A stretch of 64,000 nucleotides of DNA from assembly GCA_011389865.1 (NCBI GenBank), contig JAABTL010000007.1, positions 33,828-97,827 on the forward strand, read 5' to 3'. The DNA is from Trueperaceae bacterium (GTDB lineage Bacteria > Deinococcota > Deinococci > Deinococcales > Trueperaceae). The notes under the pieces were generated by a model. That model did not search any database, was not told the DNA's origin, and saw only the letters and a program-made list of their open reading frames with translations. The position numbers were made by a program, and so were the translations under genes. Positions 41,028 through 49,916 of the stretch are shown in pieces; within the stretch, counting starts at the first letter, position 1, and each line of letters opens with the position of its first letter.

Positions 41028-43481
41028 TCAGGGGGCGCCCGCGGCGGCCTCCGCGATCGCCGCCAGGGCACGGTCGACCACGGCGGAGGTGCCCAGGAAG
41101 GGCTCCGCCGTGATGTGGACGCCTTCACGCAGCTCTCCGCCGGCCACCGAGACGGGGGTCGGGTGCTCGCCGACGAAGTCGCCGCCGTCGGGCCAGCCGT
41201 CGGCGTTGGCGTCGACCCAGGCCAGGACGCGGACGTCGCCGCCCATCGTCAGCACCAGGAAATCGTCGGGGATCGAGACGTACTCGGTGAGGCCGAACAC
41301 GGTGATCTCGCCGTCTGCGTCGACCTGGAAGGTCCCGACGTACGTGCGCTCACGTGGCGCCGCGAAGTCGTCGCCCGGAACCTCGAAGCGCACCGGCACG
41401 CGGCGCTCGACCTCGTCGTGCTCGAAGATCAGTTCCAGGCGGTAGACGCCCGCGAGGGCCGCGGCGCCCACCTCGATCGTGACCTGGACCGTCTCGCTCT
41501 CGCCCGGTGCCAGATCGCCGGTGTTCGGCAGCACCGCGACCTCGTAGGCGTCGGCGTCCTGCAACAGCACGGGGTTGTCCGCCGCCTCCTCGATCTCCGC
41601 GATGGTCCAGGCGACGGTGGCGTCGCCGACGTTGCCGATCAGCAGGCCCAGCGACGCCGTGCCGGTGATGGGCCCGAAGTCGAGGACAGAAGGCCCGAAG
41701 GTGAGCTCGCCGGCCGGCGGCAGTGGCTCAGGTTCCGGCGGAGGCGTCGGACCGAGGCTCTCCACCACCGCGGCGGCATCGATGAGGCCTGCGCCGCAGG
41801 CGCTACCCGACAGTGGCGTACCCAGGCCCGCGGTGCACTCGGCGGGCGTCAGGGGGTTCGCCGTCAGGCGCAGCAGGTCCCGCACCTCGGTGGGCGCGAG
41901 GTTTTCGCGCGAGAGCATGAGCGAGATCACGCCCGACACGTGCGCCGCCGCCATCGAGGTGCCCTGCTCGTAGGTGTAGCCGAAGCCGTCCAGCGTGCCG
42001 TCGCGCCCGAGGCTGAGGACACCGTCCGCCGCGTTGGCGCGCGTGTCGCCGCCCGGCGCCATGACGTCGATGCCGGGGCCGTGGTTCGAGTACCAGGCTC
42101 GCTGGCCGTTGCGGTCGGTGGCCCCCACGGCGATCACGTTGCGGCAGTTGGCGGGGAACGAGGTGTCCACACTGGCCGTCTCGTTTCCAGCCGCCACGAC
42201 GATCGTGACGCCGAGGCCGACCACCTCGTCGATCGTGGCCTGGAAGGTCGAGGAGCACATGACGCTCGCGCCCAGGCTCAGGTTGACCACCCGGGCGGGG
42301 GTCGCGTTCGCGGGCACACCATCCACGGCCGCGCCGGCGGCCCACAGCAGCCCGTCCATGACGTCGGACAGCGGTCCGCCACCCGCCCCCATCACCCGCA
42401 CCGGCAGGAGGCGGGCGGCCCAGTCGACGCCGGCGATCCCGACGCCGTTGTCCGTGGCGGCGCCGACGGTGCCGGCGACGTGGGTGCCGTGGTAGCCCGC
42501 GTCGGGGGTCGGATCGAACGGGTCGGGATCGCGGCCGTCGCCATCGTCCGAGAGCGTGACCAGGCTGACGAAGTCGTAGCCGGGCGCGACGCGACCGACG
42601 AGGTCGGGGTGGCGCCGCGACGCGTCGGTCGCGCTGTAGAGGATGCCGGTGTCGAGGACGGCGACGACGATCCCGTCGTCGCCGGTGGTCACGTCCCAGG
42701 CCTGCTCGAGGCCGATCGAGCGGAGGTGCCACTGGCGGGTGTACTCCGGGTCGTCGGGGACCGCGTGGGGCTGCACGAGGTAGTTCGGCTGGGCGTCGAC
42801 GACGTCGGGCCGCGCCCGCAGGGCCCGCACCAACTCCCACGTCCCCTCGTCGTCGCTCACGCCGGCCCCCCCGGCCGGGGCGACGCCCGCGGGCGCCCGG
42901 TAGAGGACCGCGCCGGGGAGCGCCAGGTCGCGCACCCGCTCGAGGGGCACGCCCGCGAACCGCGGCTCCACCGTGGCGGGCCGCACGCCCTCGACGAAGC
43001 GGACGATCACCTCGCCGGCGACGAACCGCGGCGGGGGCGGCAGCCCGGCGGCCGCCCGCGGTGTCAGGACGGTCCCGGACGGGGCCCCGATGGGGTTCCC
43101 GAGTGGGGCACCGCCGACCACCACGAGATCGCCGGCGACCTCACCGACCGGCAGCATCGCCGTCGCCGTGTCGGCGCCGCCGCGCCCGTCGTTGACCGTG
43201 AGCTCGGCGACGAACGTGCCCGGCTCGGTGTAGCGGTGGACGACCACCGCACCGCTCGCGCTGTCGCCGTCGCCGAAGTCCCAGGCGTAGGCGAGGGTGT
43301 CGCCGTCCGGATCGACCGACGTCCCGGCGTCGAAGGTGACCTCGGTGCCGCTGTACGAGGTGGTGAAGGACGCGACGGGGTCGCGGTTGGGTCCGGTCGG
43401 TCCGGCCGGTCCACACGCGCCCATGAGCAGCAGCGTCGTGGCGATCGCTGGCCACAAGGACCACCGTGGGTTGCGGAGCAT
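41028..43481 (-). CDS. Lipoprotein subtilisin-like serine protease (S8) with PKD domain
   Basis: 817 residues. The signal sequence ends in the lipobox LLLMGAC (Cys23). A PKD-type domain follows (about 34-112; [36 protein letters not shown]). An inhibitor-like propeptide (150-240) comes next. The subtilisin domain has Asp277 (VVAVLDTGI), His334 (YHGTHVAGT), Asn433 (VAAGNET) and Ser509 ([12 protein letters not shown]). The C-terminal 230 residues are beta-sandwich modules. It is anchored outside the cell and degrades proteins or processes surface proteins. AGGAGG before the ATG is also the last two codons of the upstream remnant. Confidence 0.92.
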   Translation of the reverse strand: MLRNPRWSLWPAIATTLLLMGACGPAGPTGPNRDPVASFTTSYSGTEVTFDAGTSVDPDGDTLAYAWDFGDGDSASGAVVVHRYTEPGTFVAELTVNDGRGGADTATAMLPVGEVAGDLVVVGGAPLGNPIGAPSGTVLTPRAAAGLPPPPRFVAGEVIVRFVEGVRPATVEPRFAGVPLERVRDLALPGAVLYRAPAGVAPAGGAGVSDDEGTWELVRALRARPDVVDAQPNYLVQPHAVPDDPEYTRQWHLRSIGLEQAWDVTTGDDGIVVAVLDTGILYSATDASRRHPDLVGRVAPGYDFVSLVTLSDDGDGRDPDPFDPTPDAGYHGTHVAGTVGAATDNGVGIAGVDWAARLLPVRVMGAGGGPLSDVMDGLLWAAGAAVDGVPANATPARVVNLSLGASVMCSSTFQATIDEVVGLGVTIVVAAGNETASVDTSFPANCRNVIAVGATDRNGQRAWYSNHGPGIDVMAPGGDTRANAADGVLSLGRDGTLDGFGYTYEQGTSMAAAHVSGVISLMLSRENLAPTEVRDLLRLTANPLTPAECTAGLGTPLSGSACGAGLIDAAAVVESLGPTPPPEPEPLPPAGELTFGPSVLDFGPITGTASLGLLIGNVGDATVAWTIAEIEEAADNPVLLQDADAYEVAVLPNTGDLAPGESETVQVTIEVGAAALAGVYRLELIFEHDEVERRVPVRFEVPGDDFAAPRERTYVGTFQVDADGEITVFGLTEYVSIPDDFLVLTMGGDVRVLAWVDANADGWPDGGDFVGEHPTPVSVAGGELREGVHITAEPFLGTSAVVDRALAAIAEAAAGAP

Positions 43482-43483
43482 GT

Positions 43484-43612
43484 CTACCTCCTGTACGCCT
43501 CGTCCCACGCGGCCGCGCCCGCCGCATCCAGGGCGCCGAAGCCGAGGCGGTGGACCGTCGGGCCACCACCGACGTCGAAGGTCCCGCTGGGGATGGCCCA
43601 AGGCCGCTGCAT
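43484..43612 (-). pseudogene. Aldo/keto reductase remnant with internal deletion
   Basis: A 42-codon ORF whose first 27 residues ([19 protein letters not shown]) match the N-terminus and whose last 15 ([15 protein letters not shown]) match the C-terminus of the aldo/keto reductase at 40064-40957. About 250 codons between are missing, in frame. The join lies at TTCGGCGCC/TTCGCCGCG-like sequence, suggesting microhomology-mediated loss. It keeps a start codon with GGAG before it and ends AGGAGGTAG, 2 nt before the subtilase ATG, so it may survive as a translated leader for that gene. Confidence 0.75.
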
Positions 43613-43731
43613 CGTGGGCTCCTTGAGGCCATCGTGGCGCGCGAACGCGACGAATCGGGTGCAGCCGTACGCCCAGACCTTCATGGTTCCCATACGTCGG
43701 TGGCCGCCGCGCCAAGCCGCGGGGTCCGCGT

Positions 43732-43809
43732 GCGCGCCTGGCCGCGGAAGCGGCCGCGCGTGCGCGCGGAGTCAGGCGCGCCTGGCCACGGAAGCGGCCG
43801 CGCGTGCGC
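43732..43809. repeat. Two 34-bp direct repeats, 44-bp period
   Basis: 43732-43765 and 43776-43809 differ at one base and are separated by 10 bp. Each carries GCGGCCGCGC-like and GCGCGC palindromic cores. They lie just upstream of the CPBP-like gene promoter. 43613-43859 otherwise holds no supported gene. Confidence 0.8.
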
Positions 43810-43847
43810 AGCGACCGGGTGCCCCGCCAACCCGACCGAACGCGCGG

Positions 43848-43853
43848 TAGGCT
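43848..43853 (+). promoter_or_regulatory. Leaderless -10 box for CPBP-like operon
   Basis: TAGGCT ends 6 nt before the ATG at 43860. Confidence 0.6.
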
Positions 43854-43859
43854 CCGCGC

Positions 43860-44609
43860 ATGACGACACCGGTGGCCCACCCCTCACCCGCCGAGGGCGG
43901 CTGGGGGTGGGGCCTGCTCGTGAGCCGCACCCTGCTGTTCTTGGTGGCGCAGTCCGCGATCGTGGCGGGCCTCGCCGCCACCGGGACGCGCGAACCGTGG
44001 TGGTCGTCGGCGGCCTGGTGGCCGATCAGTGCGACGATCGCCAACCTCGTCGGCCTCGCGCTGCTCGGCTGGCGCCTGCGCGCCGAGGGGGTGCGCTGGC
44101 GGGACCTGCTGCTGCCCGAGCCGGGTTCGTGGCGGCGCGATGGCCTGATCGCGCTCGCCCTGCTCCCGCTGCTGGCCGTGGCCGCCGTCCTGCCGCCCAT
44201 CCTGAGCGCCGTGGGGCTGTGGGGCGACCCCACCGTCGGTCAGACGCTGCTGCTCGCGCCCCTGCCCGGCTGGGCGGCGTGGACCGCGCTGCTCCTCTTC
44301 CCCGTCACGACCGCGGCGGTCGAACTGCCGACCTACGGCGGCTACGTGCTCCCGCGGCTGCGGTCGGCCGGCCTGCCCGCGTTCGCCGCGGTGGCCATCG
44401 TCGGGCTCGTGCTCGGTGTCCAGCACGGTGCGCTCCCCTTCGTGCCCGCCGCCCAGTTCTTCGCGTGGCGCTCGACCGCGTTCATTCCCCTGGCCTTGGC
44501 CTTCGTCGGGCTGCTCGCGTGGCGCCCGCGCCTGCTGCCGTGGTTCGTGGCCCTGCACTTCCTGATGGACGCGGCCGCCGGGGTTCAGGTGTGGCTCGCC
44601 TCGCGCTGA
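43860..44609 (+). CDS. CPBP-like intramembrane protease family protein, divergent
   Basis: 249 residues with about seven membrane segments. The CPBP (CAAX protease/bacteriocin-processing) motifs appear in altered form: TAAVELPTYGGYVLPRL in place of EExxxR, GLVLGVQHGALPF with its histidine, and WFVALHFLMDAAAG with HxxxD. Because the first glutamate pair is reduced to one, catalysis is uncertain. First gene of an operon with an APH-like kinase (overlap 19 nt) and an AAA ATPase. Confidence 0.65.
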   Translation: MTTPVAHPSPAEGGWGWGLLVSRTLLFLVAQSAIVAGLAATGTREPWWSSAAWWPISATIANLVGLALLGWRLRAEGVRWRDLLLPEPGSWRRDGLIALALLPLLAVAAVLPPILSAVGLWGDPTVGQTLLLAPLPGWAAWTALLLFPVTTAAVELPTYGGYVLPRLRSAGLPAFAAVAIVGLVLGVQHGALPFVPAAQFFAWRSTAFIPLALAFVGLLAWRPRLLPWFVALHFLMDAAAGVQVWLASR

Positions 44610-45463
44610 GCCACGAGCTCGTCGACTGGGCCGCCGCGGCCCTCGGCTGGCGCCCCTCGGTGGTGCACGACACCAGCTGGGACCACGCCGAGTCCGCCGT
44701 CGCGCGCCTGGAGGCCGACGACGGGCGCCGCGCGTACCTCAAGGCGCACCGCCAGGCGCGCAAGCACCGGCAGGAACGCGTCGCGCTCGAGGCCTGGGCG
44801 CCGTCCCTGCCGGCGACGCCGACCCTGCTGGCGACCCGCGAGGGGTCGCCCTCCGCGCTGCTGCTGAGCGCATGCCCAGGCGACCGCGTCGACGCGCGGC
44901 CGCGCCCGCGCGGGACGCTGCTGGCGGCGCACGAGGCCGCGGGGGCCTGGCTGCGGCGGCTGCATCGGCTCCCCTACGCGGACGACGACCCCCTGTCGCT
45001 CGCGGACGCGGTCCAGGCCCGGCTCGCCGGCTGGTCCCGCCGCGCCGCCGGCCGGCTGCCGCCGGAGACGCTGCGCTGGGTGTCGACGCGGATCGCCGAG
45101 GCCGCCCTCGCCGGCGTCCGCCGGGTGCCCTGCCACCGTGACTTCGGCCCGCGCAACTGGCTGTGGGACGACGCCGCCGGCCTGTCGGTGATCGATTTCG
45201 AGCACGCCCAGCCCGACGTCTGGTGGGTCGACGTCAACCGCCTCGTCGACGAGTCCTGGCACGCCGACCCCGGCCTCGAGGACGCCTTCTGGCTCGGCTA
45301 CGGCCACCGCCCGGACGCGCACGAGCGCGCGCTGGGCGACGCCCTGCGCCTGCTGTACGCCGTGGGCACCGTCGCCTGGGGCGCCGAGCACGGCGACGCG
45401 CAGTTCGAGGCCCAGGGCCGCGCGGTGCTGCGGCGGCTGGGCGCGCCGGGGAGCGGCCGGTGA
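44591..45463 (+). CDS. Aminoglycoside phosphotransferase-like kinase
   Basis: 290 residues. The start at GTG 44591 (MARLALSHELVDWAAAALGW) overlaps the CPBP-like gene. The ATP-lobe lysine is probably in RAYLKAHRQARKHRQERVAL; the catalytic loop is VPCHRDFGPRNWLWDD (HxDxxxxN) and the metal-binding loop LSVIDFEHAQPDVWWVDVNRL. It phosphorylates an unknown small molecule. It differs from the kinase at 10322-11257 in all but the motifs. Its stop overlaps the ATPase start as GTGA. Confidence 0.8.
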   Translation: MARLALSHELVDWAAAALGWRPSVVHDTSWDHAESAVARLEADDGRRAYLKAHRQARKHRQERVALEAWAPSLPATPTLLATREGSPSALLLSACPGDRVDARPRPRGTLLAAHEAAGAWLRRLHRLPYADDDPLSLADAVQARLAGWSRRAAGRLPPETLRWVSTRIAEAALAGVRRVPCHRDFGPRNWLWDDAAGLSVIDFEHAQPDVWWVDVNRLVDESWHADPGLEDAFWLGYGHRPDAHERALGDALRLLYAVGTVAWGAEHGDAQFEAQGRAVLRRLGAPGSGR

Positions 45464-46251
45464 CGCTGGAGCGCGTCGGGCTGCCGGCGCCCGGCCAGGG
45501 CTACCCGTGGTCCCTGCCGCTGCTGCGGTCGACCTCGACGATCGCGCTCGACCCGCGCGTGACCCTGCTCGTCGGCGAGAACGGCAGCGGCAAGAGCACC
45601 CTGATCGAGGCGATCGCGCTCGCGACCGAGGTGCCGACGGCCGGCGCCCACGACCTGGCGCACGACCCCACCCTGGACGCGCTGCGCCCCTTCGCCGCGG
45701 CCCTGCGCCTGTCGTGGACGGCCCGCAGCCGCCGCGGCCTGTTCCTGCGCGCCGAGGACTACTTCGGTTACGTCCAGCGGCACCGGACGCAGCAGGCCGC
45801 GCTTCGCCGCGAGGCCGAGCGCGTCGCCCACGAGGCCGCGGACACCTTCCAGCTCGAGCGCGAGCGACGCATGGCGCCGTTCCTGGGGCCCGCGCGGGCG
45901 GCCGACGCCCGGTACGGCGGCGACCTCGACGCCCGCTCGCACGGCGAGTCGTTCCTGGCCTTCTTTCGGGCGCGCCTCGGCGGCCGCGGCCTGTACCTGC
46001 TCGACGAGCCGGAGGCCGCGTTGTCACCGCTGCGTCAACTCGCGCTGGTCGCGCTGCTGCGCGAGGCCACCGAGCGCGGCGCCCAGTTCGTGATCGCCAC
46101 CCACGCGCCGATCCTGATGGCGTTCCCGGGGGCCACGATCCTGCAGCTGGCGGACGACGAACTGCTGCCCGCCCGCTTCGACGACCTCGAGGCGGTGCGC
46201 ACGCTGCGCGCCTTCCTGTCCGACCCCGACGGCTTCATCCGACGGCTGTAG
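45460..46251 (+). CDS. AAA family ATPase, SMC/ABC-like single domain
   Basis: 263 residues. Walker A is TLLVGENGSGKSTLIEAIALATEV; an ABC-type signature-like segment is RSHGESFLAFF, and Walker B with its glutamate is GLYLLDEPEAALSPLRQLALV, followed by the switch histidine in QFVIATHAPILMAFPG. This is the YhaN/AAA_21-like soluble ATPase group (often called predicted ATPase), not a transporter ATPase: it lacks the Q-loop spacing and partners with no permease. Function unknown. Confidence 0.87.
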   Translation: MTLERVGLPAPGQGYPWSLPLLRSTSTIALDPRVTLLVGENGSGKSTLIEAIALATEVPTAGAHDLAHDPTLDALRPFAAALRLSWTARSRRGLFLRAEDYFGYVQRHRTQQAALRREAERVAHEAADTFQLERERRMAPFLGPARAADARYGGDLDARSHGESFLAFFRARLGGRGLYLLDEPEAALSPLRQLALVALLREATERGAQFVIATHAPILMAFPGATILQLADDELLPARFDDLEAVRTLRAFLSDPDGFIRRL

Positions 46252-46280
46252 CGTCGTGCCGCAAGCCGGCCCAGGTCAGG

Positions 46281-46841
46281 TCAGGTCCGCTTCTCCCAGC
46301 GCAGCACCCGCCCGTTCTCGTCCTCGCGCTCCTCGACGAGCGCGAAGCCGAGCTTCTCGATCACGCGCACGGAGGGGGCGTTGTCGACGCGGCACTCGGC
46401 CACCACCGCCTCGACGCCGGTCTGGGCGAGGAGCCACTCGACGAACGCGCCGCCGGCCTCGGTGGCGATGCCGCGGTCGCGCAGGTCGGCGTTGGTGGCG
46501 TAGCGGATCTCGACCACGCCGTCGGCGTCCGGCTGCGTCAGACAGCCCACCTGACCGATCGCCTCCAGCGCGACGCGGTCGACGACCGTCGCCGCCCAGC
46601 CATCTGCGTCACCGGACCGCCTCAGGGCGGCCCTGCGCTCGAGATCGATCGTCTCACCCGGCCACTCGGGTCCGAAGTGCACGGACGCCACCCGCTCGCT
46701 GGGGTCGGCGCCCGCGGCCGGGCCGAGGTCGAGGTCGGCGAAGAAGTCGTCCACCTCGAGGCGCCGGAAGATCACCTCGGTCGGGGTGGCGACGATGAAG
46801 GTTCGAGGCGTGACGATGGTCGGCTCGGGGTCGGCTGCCAC
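46281..46841 (-). CDS. GNAT family N-acetyltransferase
   Basis: 186 residues. The acetyl-CoA loop appears as RDRGIATEAGGAFVEWLLAQ, preceded by GVVEIRYATNADL and followed by VVAECRVDNAPSVRVIEKLGFALVEER, the RimJ/RimL-like pattern. The substrate may be a ribosomal protein N-terminus or a small amine. GTG start at 46841 was chosen because AGGAGGAGCCACC stands directly before it; the longer frame upstream has no family character. Convergent with the ATPase gene. Confidence 0.85.
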   Translation of the reverse strand: MAADPEPTIVTPRTFIVATPTEVIFRRLEVDDFFADLDLGPAAGADPSERVASVHFGPEWPGETIDLERRAALRRSGDADGWAATVVDRVALEAIGQVGCLTQPDADGVVEIRYATNADLRDRGIATEAGGAFVEWLLAQTGVEAVVAECRVDNAPSVRVIEKLGFALVEEREDENGRVLRWEKRT

Positions 46842-46881
46842 GGTGGCTCCTCCTGTCGCTGCGCTGTCGGTCGAGTCCAGC

Positions 46882-47523
46882 CTACGACGACGGCGCGCGG
46901 CCGGCCACGTAGCCCGCCCACAGGTGGCCGAGGCCGCGCTGCACCTGCGCGAAGCGCTCCGCGTCGTCGTCGGCGAGCGCGCCCACCCAACCCGCCCAGA
47001 CGGCCTCGGCCACCCCGTCCTCGACGGCGCCGGGCACGGCCCGATCGACCGCCTCGAGGACGGCCGACCGCAGCTGCGCGACCGCTTCGCCGCCGACCTC
47101 GGGGTCGAAGAGCAGGGCGCGGTGGTGGGGGCGCGCGTCGGCGGCAGCGTGCAGCGTCGCGGCGACGGCATCGAGCCAGGCGATCGGGTCCGGATCGGCG
47201 AGCGTCGTGGCCGCGTCGATCCAGCGCTCCGCCTCGCGATGGGCCAGGGCAGTGAGGAGCCCGTTCTTGGTGCCGAACGCCGAGTAGAACACCATCGTCG
47301 AGCAGCCGGCGGCGTTGGCGAGGCGGCGCATCGACAGCGCCGCGGGCCCCTCGGCGGCGAGGCGCGTGTCGGCGAGGTCGAGTAGGCCGTCGCTCACCGC
47401 CGCCCGCGCCTGTGCTCGGGCGCGCCGGTAGGCGTCTCCCTGAGCCGCCGGCACGCCGGACGGGGCATCCCGTTCGTTCGTCCGCGCCGCCTCTTCCCCG
47501 CTCCGAAGGTCGTCGGTGTCCAT
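46882..47523 (-). CDS. TetR family transcriptional regulator
   Basis: 213 residues. The N-terminal HTH spans about 43-90: LLDLADTRLAAEGPAALSMRRLANAAGCSTMVFYSAFGTKNGLLTALAHREA. The ligand domain (WLDAVAATLHAAADARPHH) is of TetR_C type. It is divergent from the tyrosine recombinase gene. The first 40 residues are longer than usual and charged. A leaderless TAGGCT lies 6 nt before the ATG, and GTGTGA direct repeats just upstream (TGTGATTGGTGTGA at about 47542-47557) are a candidate self-regulating site. Confidence 0.87.
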   Translation of the reverse strand: MDTDDLRSGEEAARTNERDAPSGVPAAQGDAYRRARAQARAAVSDGLLDLADTRLAAEGPAALSMRRLANAAGCSTMVFYSAFGTKNGLLTALAHREAERWIDAATTLADPDPIAWLDAVAATLHAAADARPHHRALLFDPEVGGEAVAQLRSAVLEAVDRAVPGAVEDGVAEAVWAGWVGALADDDAERFAQVQRGLGHLWAGYVAGRAPSS

Positions 47524-47529
47524 GTCCGG

Positions 47530-47535
47530 AGCCTA
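47530..47535 (-). promoter_or_regulatory. Leaderless -10 box for TetR gene
   Basis: TAGGCT on the minus strand, 6 nt before the ATG at 47523. Confidence 0.6.
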
Positions 47536-47664
47536 TCACGCCGTCACACCAATCACACGGCTACCCGCGCGGGGGAGCGCGTTGCGGAGCGCGCCGGGGA
47601 CCAGCGGGCGGGGCCGTGGCGTCCCTCACACGCGGCGCGCCGATCGTGGTGTTTGATAAGTCTC

Positions 47665-48699
47665 GTGACGCTGGCGACCGCCGACCACCGCGACCCTCTC
47701 GCCCGGGCCGAGCAACTGCACCTGTGGGGCGAGGCCGCGCTGCGCCGCTACGCGGTCGAGGCCGCCGGCCAACGCGACCTGGAGCGGCTCTGGAGGCTCA
47801 CCGAGGCACACCTCACCCTGCACGGCGCCAGCGGCGTCGGCACCTCGAAGCACACGCTGCGGGCCTACAAACGTGGCCTCGTCGAGCTGCTCACGCTGTG
47901 GTCGGGCGAGTCGCTGCTCCGTCCCGCCCGCGACGCGGGGGCGCTGTACGTCCAGCGCCTGCGCGCGGGCGACCGCGAACCGGTGCTCGCCGCCGACGAG
48001 GACGGCAAGCGCGGGCGCAGGCCGAAGAAGGGCCCTCTCGCCCCCGCCACCGTCGAGCTGCGGCTCGCGGCGGCCCGCGCCCTGTACGACGCGCTGCGCT
48101 GGGCGGGCGCCACCGAGGCCGACCCGTTCCGCGACGTGCGCACGGGCCGCGACACGAACCGCGAGGAGGACGTCGCGGGGCTCAAGGTCTACACGGAGTT
48201 CGAGCTGATCGAGCTGCTCGGGCGTGCCGACGAGCCGCAGGACCGGGTGCTGCTGCTGCTCGGCGCCCACGCGGGGCTGCGGGTCAGCGAGATGCTGGCC
48301 CTGCGCTGGGACGAGGTCGACACCGGCGCCCGCGAGCTGCTGGTGCGCGCCGGCAAGGGCAACAAGACCGCCCTGGTGCAGCTGACGCCGCGCCTCGCGG
48401 CCGAGCTCGAGCAGTGGCGCCGGCTGCGCCTGGCCGAGGCCGACGGCGAGCCCCACGTGCTGCGGCTGCGCTCGCAGTACGGCGTCTACCGCCGGCTCAA
48501 GGCGCTCTGCCTGCGCGCCGACGTGCGCTTCAAGGGCGTCCACGCGCTGCGCCACGCCGCCGGCACCAAGCTCTATCGCCAGACCGGCGACCTCGGCCAG
48601 GTCCAGGACCACCTGCGCCACGCGACGCTCGACATGGCCCGCCGCTACGCGCGCTCCGACCGGCGCAAGCTGCGCGGCAGCCTCGACAGCTGGGAGTGA
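47665..48699 (+). CDS. Tyrosine recombinase, XerC/XerD family
   Basis: 344 residues. An N-terminal SAM-like core-binding domain (about 20-150) is followed by the catalytic domain with Arg in GAHAGLRVSEMLALRW, the HxxR box GVHALRHAAGT, and HLRHATLDMARRYARSD supplying the second His and the Tyr nucleophile. An insertion EDGKRGRRPKKGPLAP sits in the N-terminal half. It could be the chromosome dimer resolvase or an integrase; no att repeats or phage genes are near. Start uncertain: GTG 47665 or TTG 47653, with GATAAG between them as a possible -10. Confidence 0.87.
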   Translation: MTLATADHRDPLARAEQLHLWGEAALRRYAVEAAGQRDLERLWRLTEAHLTLHGASGVGTSKHTLRAYKRGLVELLTLWSGESLLRPARDAGALYVQRLRAGDREPVLAADEDGKRGRRPKKGPLAPATVELRLAAARALYDALRWAGATEADPFRDVRTGRDTNREEDVAGLKVYTEFELIELLGRADEPQDRVLLLLGAHAGLRVSEMLALRWDEVDTGARELLVRAGKGNKTALVQLTPRLAAELEQWRRLRLAEADGEPHVLRLRSQYGVYRRLKALCLRADVRFKGVHALRHAAGTKLYRQTGDLGQVQDHLRHATLDMARRYARSDRRKLRGSLDSWE

Positions 48700-48773
48700 C
48701 CGCCCGCACAGGCCATCCGGCGCGCGGTCGCGCGCCACGGAATGGCACGGGCACCCGCCGACTGCGCGCGTGC

Positions 48774-48796
48774 TAGACTCAGCGCAACCGATTGCG
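48774..48796 (+). promoter_or_regulatory. Promoter and LacI-type operator of sugar operon
   Basis: Extended -10 TGCTAGACT (TAGACT at 48774-48779) is followed at 48783-48796 by the perfect inverted repeat CGCAA-CCGA-TTGCG, a LacI-family operator form. Its position over the transcription start fits autorepression of the LacI gene and control of the downstream operon. Confidence 0.65.
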
Positions 48797-48826
48797 AGGA
48801 GCATGCCGCCGCCCGAAGGGAGCCGT

Positions 48827-49846
48827 GTGCCGCAGGTCACGCTACAGGACCTGGCCGACCGACTCGGGGTCGCCCGCTCGACCGTGTCGCGCGCCCTGCG
48901 CGACGACCGGCAGATCGGCCCCGCGACGCGCGCCCGCGTGCAGCAGCTCGCGAGCGAGGTCGGTTACCGACCCAACCTCGCCGCCCGCACGCTGATCCGC
49001 CGCCGCGCCGAGGCCATCGGCCTCATGCTCCCGCGTACCTCTCGCTTCGTGTTCGGCAACCCCTACTTCCACGAGCTGCTCGAGGGCGTCGCCAGCGTGG
49101 CGGAGCCGCTCGGCTGGCCGCTGGTCGTGTGGACCGACGTCGAGCCCGACCCCGCCGCCTGGCTGCGCGGCGCGCGCGTCGACGGCGTCATCGCGCTCGG
49201 CCAGGGCCTGCGCCCGCGCGACGCCGCCGCCCTCGACGCGCTCCACCGCGAGGGGCGCGCCGTCGTGCTCGTCCACCCGCCGGCGGTGCCGTGCGCGGTG
49301 CCGTACGTCGCGACCGACGAGCTTCCCGGCATCGCGGACGCCGTCGCGCGGCTGCACGACCTCGGGCACCGCCGGGCCGCGCTGCTCACCGGCCCGCAGG
49401 ACTGGCGCTACGCCCGCGAGCGGGCAGAGCGCTGGCGGCACCTCGCCGACGAGGCCGGCATCGCCGTGGCCCGCGACGACGTCGTCGCGGCCAACGACGG
49501 CTTCGAGGACGCCGGCCGCGCGACGCGCGCGCTGGCTCGCAGCGGACGCCTCGGGCGCGGGGCCGCCACCGTCCTGATCGCCGGCAACGACCTCATGGCG
49601 CTCGGCGCCTGGGACGCGCTGCGCGAGCTCGGCCTCGAGGCGCCCGACGACGTCTCGCTGGTCGGCTTCGACGACGTCCCCGCCGCGCGCTGGGCGGGCC
49701 TCGCCAGCGTCCGGCAGTGCGCCCGCGAGCTGGGCGCCGCCGCCATGGCGCGGCTCGCGCGGCGCCTCGGCGTCACCTCCTCCACCGTCTCGCCCACGCT
49801 GACCTCGGCCTTCGTCCCGCGCCGCTCCGTAGGCCCGGCGCCCTGA
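48827..49846 (+). CDS. LacI family transcriptional repressor
   Basis: 339 residues from GTG 48827 (VPQVTLQDLADRLG), chosen because AAGGGAG lies 4 nt upstream; the ATG at 48803, one base after GAGGAG, is the alternative. N-terminal HTH VTLQDLADRLGVARSTVSRALRDDRQIGPATRARVQQLASEVGYRPNLAARTL with hinge helix, then a periplasmic-binding-like sensor domain (VNPYFHELLEG, VIALGQGL, LIAGNDLMALGAWDALRELGLEAPDDVSLVGFDDVPAARW). First gene of the carbohydrate operon that follows; a palindromic operator lies upstream. Confidence 0.93.
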   Translation: MPQVTLQDLADRLGVARSTVSRALRDDRQIGPATRARVQQLASEVGYRPNLAARTLIRRRAEAIGLMLPRTSRFVFGNPYFHELLEGVASVAEPLGWPLVVWTDVEPDPAAWLRGARVDGVIALGQGLRPRDAAALDALHREGRAVVLVHPPAVPCAVPYVATDELPGIADAVARLHDLGHRRAALLTGPQDWRYARERAERWRHLADEAGIAVARDDVVAANDGFEDAGRATRALARSGRLGRGAATVLIAGNDLMALGAWDALRELGLEAPDDVSLVGFDDVPAARWAGLASVRQCARELGAAAMARLARRLGVTSSTVSPTLTSAFVPRRSVGPAP

Positions 49847-49916
49847 GCAGGAGGTGTGACCCGCGAACGACGACCGTTGCCAACCCGCCGCCCACCCCAT
49901 TCCCCAAGGAGGCCCC

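Noticed and set aside
40773..43850. 1025-residue plus-strand frame opposite the reductase and subtilase
   Set aside because: Antisense shadow; both real genes have intact catalytic motifs, binding sites and lipobox on the minus strand.
45460..46251. AAA ATPase considered as the missing ABC transporter ATPase
   Set aside because: Its layout (SMC-like, AAA_21 type) and operon partners do not fit MalK or DppD/F.
47665..48699. Tyrosine recombinase considered as a marker of an integrated element
   Set aside because: No direct-repeat att sites, tRNA gene, phage or conjugation genes nearby, and base composition is like that of the neighbours.
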